Positions 58,094 through 64,000 of a stretch of DNA of 64,000 bases are shown piece by piece. Where the stretch lies: the NCBI RefSeq assembly GCF_003990185.1, contig NZ_RZHF01000015.1, positions 186,136 to 250,135 of the forward strand, given 5' to 3'. Source of the DNA: Vreelandella nanhaiensis (GTDB taxonomy: Bacteria > Pseudomonadota > Gammaproteobacteria > Pseudomonadales > Halomonadaceae). The notes under the pieces were generated by a model. That model was given only the letters and a program-made list of their open reading frames with translations. It was not told where the DNA came from and ran no database searches. The position numbers were made by a program, and so were the translations under genes. Position 1 is the stretch's first letter; each line of letters starts with the position of its first letter.

Positions 58094-58735
58094 TTATTCG
58101 GACTCAGGCGTGTGCAGCCACTGGTCAAGCTTCTGTGAGAGCGTGTCGACCCCGTCACGCTTGAGCGATGAGAACAGCTGAACCGATACCAAATCTTCCC
58201 ACTCTTTCAGCCGTGAACGTACTTTTTGCAAGGCAGCGCTCGCCGGGCCTTTTTTAAGCTTGTCGGATTTGGTCAGCAGGATATGCACCGGCATATTGCG
58301 CTTGTCGGCATAGCTGAGCATCATCTGGTCAAATTCGGTCAAGGGGTGGCGAACATCCATCAACAGCACCAAGCCGCGCAGGCTGAAACGGCCGCGCAGA
58401 TAATCAGAGAGGTGCTGCTGCCACTCAAGCTTGACGGCCTCGGGCACCTTGGCGTAGCCGTAGCCGGGCAGGTCAACCAGACGGCGCGATTCATCGTTCA
58501 TCACGCTGAAGAAGTTGATCAACTGAGTGCGGCCGGGCGTTCGCGAAGTGCGGGCCAACGCTTTTTGCTGGGTTAACGCGTTGATCGCGCTTGATTTACC
58601 TGCGTTCGAGCGGCCGGCAAACGCCACTTCAGCACCCGTGTCATCCGGGCAGGTAGCCAAGGTGGGGGCGCTGATCATAAAGCTGGCGGTTGGGTAGTTT
58701 AGCCGGGCGACGGGGCTATCTTGGGGGGTGGACAT
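58094..58735 (-). CDS. engB: Ribosome-biogenesis GTP-binding protein YsxC/EngB
   Basis: This 213-residue GTPase of the TrmE-Era-like class acts in 50S assembly. The G1 loop is [10 protein letters not shown]3 is VDLPGYGYA and G4 is LTKSDKL. The frame extends to 58795, but the ATG at 58735 with AGGA upstream is preferred. It is convergent with yigB. Confidence 0.93.
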   Translation of the reverse strand: MSTPQDSPVARLNYPTASFMISAPTLATCPDDTGAEVAFAGRSNAGKSSAINALTQQKALARTSRTPGRTQLINFFSVMNDESRRLVDLPGYGYAKVPEAVKLEWQQHLSDYLRGRFSLRGLVLLMDVRHPLTEFDQMMLSYADKRNMPVHILLTKSDKLKKGPASAALQKVRSRLKEWEDLVSVQLFSSLKRDGVDTLSQKLDQWLHTPESE

Positions 58736-59018
58736 GAAGAAAATCCTGAAATCGAACCAATAAACAGTCTGCGTTAACCACGCGTATAATGACATGGCAA
58801 GCCGCGCTGCGACGAATTACCCCGTCAGTCAGGTCAAACGTTGCGTAAAAAGCGGTAATACCTGCGACCTGGAGCGGTAGTGTACCACTGCGCCCAAGCC
58901 AACAGCGACTAATCAGCATGCTGTTGTGCGGCTTATCTATGCATAGGTAAACAGAAGCCCGCCCGCCCGCCCGGATGAGGTAGGTGCTCTTCATCATTTA
59001 ACCGACTAGTGAGTTGTC

Positions 59019-59648
59019 ATGAACGTATTGCGGGCAGGTTTAACGATTATTTTGAGTACTGTCGGCATTGCGCAGGCCCAGCCCCATGAGCAGCAGGAAG
59101 CGGACGCGACGGCGGGCCAGCAGAAAGCCCAGACCTGCGCGGCCTGCCATGGTCAGGCTGGCATCAGCCCTGCTGAAGTTTTTCCCCATTTGGCGGGCCA
59201 GCAGATGTCCTATTTGGCCAAGCAGATCATGGATATCCGCGATGAAACGCGTGTTGTTCCGCAAATGATGGGCATGGTGGACGGTTTTTCCGATCAGGAC
59301 GCCTGGGACGTCGCCGCCTATTACGCCGGACAGGAGGCTAATTTGGGCCAGGCCAGCGATGAGGACGCAGAGCAGCTCGCACGGGGCGAAGCGCTTTACC
59401 GGGCGGGCGACAGGACGCTTGGCATACCTGCATGCAGTGCCTGCCATACGCCCACCGGGGTGGGTATTGGTAGCGCCGTGTATCCCGCACTCGCGGGTCA
59501 GCATCCGGCCTATACCCAGGCAGCCCTGCGTGCGTTTGCCTCGGGAGAGCGAGCTAACGACCCCAGCGGCAGCATGAGCGATATTGCCGCCAAATTGAGC
59601 GAAGATGACCGACAGGCTTTAGCTAACTACCTCTTTGGCTTGTATTAA
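59019..59648 (+). CDS. Dihaem cytochrome c4
   Basis: This 209-residue periplasmic protein has a signal peptide (likely cleaved after GIAQA) and two CxxCH haem sites at 40-44 and 139-143. This is the two-domain cytochrome c4 layout, which donates electrons to terminal oxidases. The 283-base gap from engB shows no other gene. dsbA follows, as in other gammaproteobacteria. Confidence 0.93.
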   Translation: MNVLRAGLTIILSTVGIAQAQPHEQQEADATAGQQKAQTCAACHGQAGISPAEVFPHLAGQQMSYLAKQIMDIRDETRVVPQMMGMVDGFSDQDAWDVAAYYAGQEANLGQASDEDAEQLARGEALYRAGDRTLGIPACSACHTPTGVGIGSAVYPALAGQHPAYTQAALRAFASGERANDPSGSMSDIAAKLSEDDRQALANYLFGLY

Positions 59649-59745
59649 TAGGCGGCGTCAGTGAATTCCCTTTTCTATTGGCGGGGGAACCTGATAGCGT
59701 TATTAACAGTCTCAGCTTCCGCTTACCCTTTGGAGAATTGTCGCT

Positions 59746-60384
59746 ATGTTCAAAACGTTAATGGTTGCAATGGCCGGTCTAGGCCTTTCTGCGGCTGTCA
59801 GTGCTCAGGAATTGGTTGAAGGCCAGGACTATACGCTGCTGGATCCGCCGGTAGCGACTCAGGTAGATGATGATCAGATTGAAGTAACCGAGGTATTCTG
59901 GTTTGGCTGCCCGCACTGCTACCGTCTTCAAACGCCGGTCAGCGAATGGTATGAAACGCTGGATGATGACGTAAGCGTTGTGCATATGCCCGCCACTATG
60001 GGCGGTAACTGGAATATTCACGCGAACGCCTTTTATGCCGCACAATCACTGGGCATTGAAGAGGATCTGCACGCCGATTTCTTTGACGCGATCCATCAGG
60101 ACGGACGCGAGCTGACGGACTCCGACGAGATTGCTGAATTCTTTGCCAATTATGGGGTAAGTGAAGAGGACGCTAAAAAGGCGCTGACCTCCTTTAACGT
60201 ACGTAGCCAAGCCAACAAGGCCAACAGCCGCATGCGTGAAATGCGCCTGATGGGCGTGCCTGCATTAGTGGTAGACGGCCGTTATGTCATCACGCCCAGC
60301 ACTGCGGGCAGCCTTGAAAACATGCCTCAAGTAGCCGAAGCGCTAATTGAGCGTGTACGTGAGGAACGCGCCCAGGAAGAGTAA
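59746..60384 (+). CDS. dsbA: Thiol:disulfide interchange protein DsbA
   Basis: This 212-residue periplasmic oxidase introduces disulfides. It has a signal peptide cleaved near SAVSA and a CPHC active site at 55-58 (FWFGCPHCYR). The cis-proline loop is GVPALVV. TTTGGAGA lies before the start. Confidence 0.95.
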   Translation: MFKTLMVAMAGLGLSAAVSAQELVEGQDYTLLDPPVATQVDDDQIEVTEVFWFGCPHCYRLQTPVSEWYETLDDDVSVVHMPATMGGNWNIHANAFYAAQSLGIEEDLHADFFDAIHQDGRELTDSDEIAEFFANYGVSEEDAKKALTSFNVRSQANKANSRMREMRLMGVPALVVDGRYVITPSTAGSLENMPQVAEALIERVREERAQEE

Positions 60385-60411
60385 GTAACCAAGGAATCAG
60401 GTGATAAGCAG

Positions 60412-61248
60412 ATGGTCGATATGACAGCGATGAACCAGGGAGCCAGACCATTGCCTCTGCGCGAAAGGGGGCATCTTCGCTTGCTCACTTTTAATTTGCA
60501 GGTAGGGATACAAACGTCTGGTTATCACCACTATGTTACCCGTAGCTGGCAGCACTTTCTGCCCGACTCGCAGCGCGTCAAGCGCCTGGATATCATGTGT
60601 GACGTGCTGGGTCAGTTTGACGTGGTGGGTCTGCAGGAAGCTGACGGCGGCAGCTTTCGAACCGGCCGTATCAACCAGATCGAATACCTGGCGGCCAAAG
60701 CCGGGTTTCCGCACTATTTCAAGCAGCTAAACCGTAACCTTGGACGTGTTGCACAGCACAGCAACGGGCTGCTTTCGCGCCTGGTGCCCACCAAGATTGA
60801 AGAGCACCGTCTGCCCGGTACGCTGCCGGGACGTGGTGCCATCCATGTGCGGTTTGGCAACGGGCCGGATGCCCTGCATATCTTTGTGGCACACCTGGCG
60901 CTTAGCCACCGGGGGCGGGTACGTCAGCTCAACTATTTAAGCGATATTATCGAGCCGCTGCGCCATGTAGTAGTAATGGGAGACCTTAACTGCACCCCGG
61001 ACCAGCTGCATGCCCATGAGCGATTCAGTACGTCGCTGCCGCTGCACCCCGTTAAGCCGCTGCTCAGCTACCCCTCCTGGCAGCCGCGGCGTGCGCTTGA
61101 TCATATTCTGCTGTCGCAGACCCTGGAAGCCGCCGAGGTCCGGGTAATGGATCATCTGTTTTCCGATCACCTGCCGATTGCGGTGGATTTGCCGCTTCCG
61201 GCGGCTTGCCTGTTAGCCATTGAAAAGGCAACACCTTCGGTTTCCTGA
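60412..61248 (+). CDS. Endonuclease/exonuclease/phosphatase (EEP) family protein
   Basis: This 278-residue member of the EEP fold shows FNLQVGIQ, VVGLQEADGG, HLALSHRGR, VMGDLNC and the C-terminal SDHLPI motif with catalytic Asp-His. The substrate could be a nucleic acid or a phosphodiester. It is 27 bases after dsbA and probably cotranscribed. Confidence 0.87.
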   Translation: MVDMTAMNQGARPLPLRERGHLRLLTFNLQVGIQTSGYHHYVTRSWQHFLPDSQRVKRLDIMCDVLGQFDVVGLQEADGGSFRTGRINQIEYLAAKAGFPHYFKQLNRNLGRVAQHSNGLLSRLVPTKIEEHRLPGTLPGRGAIHVRFGNGPDALHIFVAHLALSHRGRVRQLNYLSDIIEPLRHVVVMGDLNCTPDQLHAHERFSTSLPLHPVKPLLSYPSWQPRRALDHILLSQTLEAAEVRVMDHLFSDHLPIAVDLPLPAACLLAIEKATPSVS

Positions 61249-61299
61249 GTCGCTTAGCGGCAATAAAAGGTCGCACAAGCGTGCTTGGGGGTGACGTTC

Positions 61300-61335
61300 G
61301 GCCCAGAATCAGCGATGATTCTGGGCCGTTTTCTT
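61300..61335 (+). terminator. Intrinsic terminator after the EEP gene
   Basis: GGCCCAGAATCA (61300-61311) pairs fully with TGATTCTGGGCC (61316-61327), followed by a T-rich tract. It separates the dsbA unit from the TRAP pair. Confidence 0.88.
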
Positions 61336-61351
61336 TCTCCAGGACATTAAC

Positions 61352-61900
61352 ATGCTCGCCAATGCCCATGAGCCGCGCTTGCTCCGCTGGCTCGACTGCG
61401 TAACTGAGGGAGTGGGCCGGGCCATTGCCTGGCTGGTTGTGATCATGATGGTCGTTCAGTTTGCCATCGTTGTACTGCGCTATATCTTCGGTATCAATAG
61501 CATCGTGATGCAGGAGTCGGTGATGTATATGCACGCTGCCGTGTTCATGCTCGGTGCCGGGTGGACGCTACGCCACGATGGCCATGTGCGTGTGGATATC
61601 TTTTATCGCAAGATGTCGAATAAAGGCCGTGCCTGGATCGATCTGCTGGGTACGCTGTTTCTGCTGATTCCGGTGGCCTCGTTCATTGCCATCTCAAGCT
61701 TTCGCTATGTCATGACCAGCTGGGCCATCATGGAGCGCTCGGGCGATGGCGGCATTCCGGCGGTATTTCTGCTCAAGTCCCTGATACTGGCGATGGTCGC
61801 CCTGCTGCTGCTACAGGCGGTGGCCCAGCTGATCCGTCAAATGCTGATTATCCGTGGCAAGCTATCCGGTTCCACCCCTGTGCATGAGGAGATGGTCTAG
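61352..61900 (+). CDS. TRAP transporter small permease (DctQ family), second system
   Basis: This 182-residue membrane protein has four predicted segments and a typical DctQ N-terminus. CCAGGA precedes the start. It overlaps the large subunit by one base. No substrate-binding protein is encoded beside it within the window. Confidence 0.88.
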   Translation: MLANAHEPRLLRWLDCVTEGVGRAIAWLVVIMMVVQFAIVVLRYIFGINSIVMQESVMYMHAAVFMLGAGWTLRHDGHVRVDIFYRKMSNKGRAWIDLLGTLFLLIPVASFIAISSFRYVMTSWAIMERSGDGGIPAVFLLKSLILAMVALLLLQAVAQLIRQMLIIRGKLSGSTPVHEEMV

Positions 61901-63315
61901 TGCTGGCGACTCTATTGGAAGGTATGCCGCTAGTATTGTTTGCCACGGTATGCGGTGTCTTGATGCTGGGTTATCCGGTGGCGCTTTCGCTGGCCGGAAC
62001 GGCGCTGGCCTTTGCCGGGTTAGGCTTTCTGCTGCAGTCGATGGGCGTCCCGGTGCCGTTTGAGGCGCGCTGGATGAGCTCCATGCCTAACCGTATTTAC
62101 GGCATCATGACGAACAATACCCTGCTGGCGGTACCTCTTTTTGTGCTGATGGGTGTACTGCTTGAGAAGTCACGGGTAGCGGAAACCCTGCTGGATGCGA
62201 TGACCATGGCGTTTGGCGCCCTGCGCGGCGGTTTAGGGATCGCGGTGGTATTGGTGGGTATGCTGCTGGCCGCGTCTACCGGTATTGTAGGGGCAACGGT
62301 GGTTACCATGGGCCTGCTTTCGCTACCCACCATGCTCAAGCGCGGCTACTCGCCGGCGCTGGCGACCGGCACCATTTGTGCCACGGGTACGCTTGGGCAG
62401 ATAATTCCACCCTCGATTGCTCTGGTGCTGCTGGGTGACGTACTTAACAATGCCTACCAGCAGGCTCAGCTCGCCATGGGTTCCTGGAGCCCCAAGACGC
62501 TCTCCGTGGGCGATCTGTTTATCGGCGCGCTGGTGCCGGGCTTGCTGCTGGTAATGGCCTATATCATTTATCTGCTCATGGTGGCGTGGTTGAAACCCAG
62601 CGCGGCCCCGGCGGCGGACCGTGAAGCGCTGATGCAGGAGCTTGGCCACACCGGCAGCGTCTGGCCGCTGCTGTTGAAGGGGCTTTTACCGCCTGTACTG
62701 CTGATTGTAGCTGTGCTGGGCTCGATACTGGGCGGCTTTGCCACGCCCACGGAAGCCTCGGCGGTGGGCGCCTTCGGTGCGCTGTTGCTGGCCGCGACCA
62801 ATCGGCGATTAAGCTTTTCAATGCTGCGCGATGTGGTGCGCTCCACCGCCCAGGTGACCAGCATGGTGTTCTTGATCCTGATTGGCGCAGCGCTGTTTTC
62901 GCTGGTATTCCGAGCGTTTGGCGGCGAAGAGCTGGTTACCCATATGTTTGAGGCAATGCCAGGTGGCGTTGTCGGGGCCACGCTGGTGGTCATGCTGGTG
63001 ATTTTTTTGCTCGGATTTATTCTCGACTTTATCGAGATCACCTTTGTGGTGGTGCCGATCGTCGGTCCGGTGCTTCTCGCCATGGGGCTTGATCCCATCT
63101 GGTTGGGCATCATGATCGCCGTCAACCTGCAGACGTCGTTCCTGACCCCGCCGTTCGGTTTTGCGCTCTTTTATCTGCGCGGCGTTACCCCGCAAAACGT
63201 GCCCACCTCGGCGATCTATCGTGGGGTCATTCCGTTTATTCTCATGCAGCTGGCGATGCTGCTGGCGCTGGCGCTGTTCCCGGGTCTTGCCACCTGGCTA
63301 CCGTCGGTCATTTAG
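61900..63315 (+). CDS. TRAP transporter large permease (DctM family), second system
   Basis: This is a 471-residue multi-spanning subunit. The GTG start overlaps the dctQ stop. Typical DctM blocks are NNTLLAVPLFVLMGVLLEKS, TGTICATGTLGQIIPPSI and FATPTEASAVGAFG. The longer length, with an insertion around LLGDVLNNAYQQAQ, resembles the mannitol/chloroaromatic (FcbT3-like) branch. The cognate binding protein is not here. Confidence 0.9.
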   Translation: MLATLLEGMPLVLFATVCGVLMLGYPVALSLAGTALAFAGLGFLLQSMGVPVPFEARWMSSMPNRIYGIMTNNTLLAVPLFVLMGVLLEKSRVAETLLDAMTMAFGALRGGLGIAVVLVGMLLAASTGIVGATVVTMGLLSLPTMLKRGYSPALATGTICATGTLGQIIPPSIALVLLGDVLNNAYQQAQLAMGSWSPKTLSVGDLFIGALVPGLLLVMAYIIYLLMVAWLKPSAAPAADREALMQELGHTGSVWPLLLKGLLPPVLLIVAVLGSILGGFATPTEASAVGAFGALLLAATNRRLSFSMLRDVVRSTAQVTSMVFLILIGAALFSLVFRAFGGEELVTHMFEAMPGGVVGATLVVMLVIFLLGFILDFIEITFVVVPIVGPVLLAMGLDPIWLGIMIAVNLQTSFLTPPFGFALFYLRGVTPQNVPTSAIYRGVIPFILMQLAMLLALALFPGLATWLPSVI

Positions 63316-63323
63316 GAGGCGTC

Positions 63324-64000
63324 ATGACGCGTAATGTAAATGTACTTACCATTGCCGGCTCCGACCCTTCTGGCGGCGCGGGGCTACAAGGTGATCTCAA
63401 GACGTTTTCGGCGCTCGGTGTCTATGGCACCAATGTGATTACGGCCGTGATTGCGCAAAACACCTGTGGTGTTGCCTCGGTGTATCCGGTCTCTCCTAAG
63501 GCAATTCGAGAGCAGCTGGAAAACCTGCTGGATGACGTTGAGCTAGATGCAGTCAAGATCGGTATGGTGGCCAGCCGTGATGTCGCCGAGGTGATCGCCG
63601 AGGTGTTGAGCAAGCGCCGTCCGCGCTGGATCGTGCTGGACCCGGTGATGGTCGCCAAGAGCGGCGATATCCTGGTCGATGACGCGGGGATTCGTGCGGT
63701 ACGCGATATTCTGGTGCCGCTTGCCGACGTGATCACTCCCAACCTGCCGGAAGCGGCGGTACTGCTGGATACCTCGTCGCCTTCGAGCCTGGACGCCATG
63801 GAGGCCATGCTGCCGGGTCTGACCCGGCTGGGCGCGCCCTATGTCGTGCTCAAGGGCGGCCATCTGCGCGGCGAGACCTGTCCCGATCTGCTGGCCACCC
63901 CGAGCAGCCATGAGTGGCTACCCGCCTCACGTATTCAGACCGAAAATCTGCACGGTACCGGTTGTGCGCTCTCGTCGGCGATTGCTGCCTGTTTGGCCAA
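63324..64000 (+). CDS. thiD: Hydroxymethylpyrimidine/phosphomethylpyrimidine kinase (partial, runs off the end)
   Basis: The gene starts with ATG at 63324 after AGGAGG and stays open to the end (about 225 codons). It encodes the ribokinase-fold kinase of thiamine synthesis. LTIAGSDPSGGAGLQGDLKT at the N-terminus and HGTGCALSSAIAA, with the catalytic Asp position here as Gly-Thr-Gly-Cys context, near the visible end are typical of ThiD. The 3' end lies outside the window. Confidence 0.92.
   Translation, partial: MTRNVNVLTIAGSDPSGGAGLQGDLKTFSALGVYGTNVITAVIAQNTCGVASVYPVSPKAIREQLENLLDDVELDAVKIGMVASRDVAEVIAEVLSKRRPRWIVLDPVMVAKSGDILVDDAGIRAVRDILVPLADVITPNLPEAAVLLDTSSPSSLDAMEAMLPGLTRLGAPYVVLKGGHLRGETCPDLLATPSSHEWLPASRIQTENLHGTGCALSSAIAACLA

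Overview
The window looks like chromosome of a halophilic gammaproteobacterium of the Halomonas type. This rests on the gene families present (a glycine betaine catabolic locus of the Pseudomonas/Halomonas kind, hemCDXY, the dapF-DUF484-xerC-yigB block), on moderate-to-high GC and on acidic proteins. The genus is an inference. No rRNA, tRNA, CRISPR array, prophage or intact insertion sequence was found. Gene density is high and most neighbours overlap by 1-11 bases.

Region 1 (about 1-18,000) is an aromatic-acid catabolic island. It holds an aryl-aldehyde dehydrogenase, a LysR regulator, benzoylformate decarboxylase (mdlC), pcaQ with protocatechuate 3,4-dioxygenase (pcaHG), vanillate O-demethylase (vanAB) with vanR, and pobR/pobA for 4-hydroxybenzoate. 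Three paralogous TRAP substrate-binding proteins are interspersed, but only the third is followed by membrane subunits (dctQM). Together the genes could take aryl-glyoxylates, aldehydes, vanillate and 4-hydroxybenzoate to protocatechuate and cleave its ring. Two operators are readable: a PcaQ-type palindrome before pcaH and a VanR-type palindrome before vanA.

Region 2 (about 18,000-46,300) is a nearly complete glycine betaine to pyruvate pathway. It contains gbcA/gbcB (betaine to dimethylglycine), dgcA/dgcB with a dedicated ETF (dimethylglycine to sarcosine), soxBDAG (sarcosine to glycine), glyA (glycine to serine), sdaA (serine to pyruvate), fdhA and purU (one-carbon disposal), a BCCT transporter, two further transporters, an M19-like protein, a V4R-like protein and the regulator gbdR. 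Choline oxidation genes are not in the window. Two proteins have altered metal sites: DgcA lacks one of four expected cluster cysteines, and the M19-like protein lacks the HxD motif and the bridging glutamate.

Region 3 (about 46,600-64,000) is housekeeping: mscL with an unusual C-terminal zinc-ribbon, hemYXDC, argH, a 40-codon lptM-like lipoprotein gene, lysA, dapF, a DUF484 gene, xerC, a yigB-like phosphatase, engB, cytochrome c4, dsbA, an EEP-family phosphodiesterase, a second TRAP dctQM pair without a binding protein, and thiD running off the end.

I did not find a clearly new multi-gene system. The points most worth following are the three-receptor/one-permease TRAP arrangement, the altered metal sites in the dgc operon, the MscL zinc-ribbon, and several precise operator-like palindromes.
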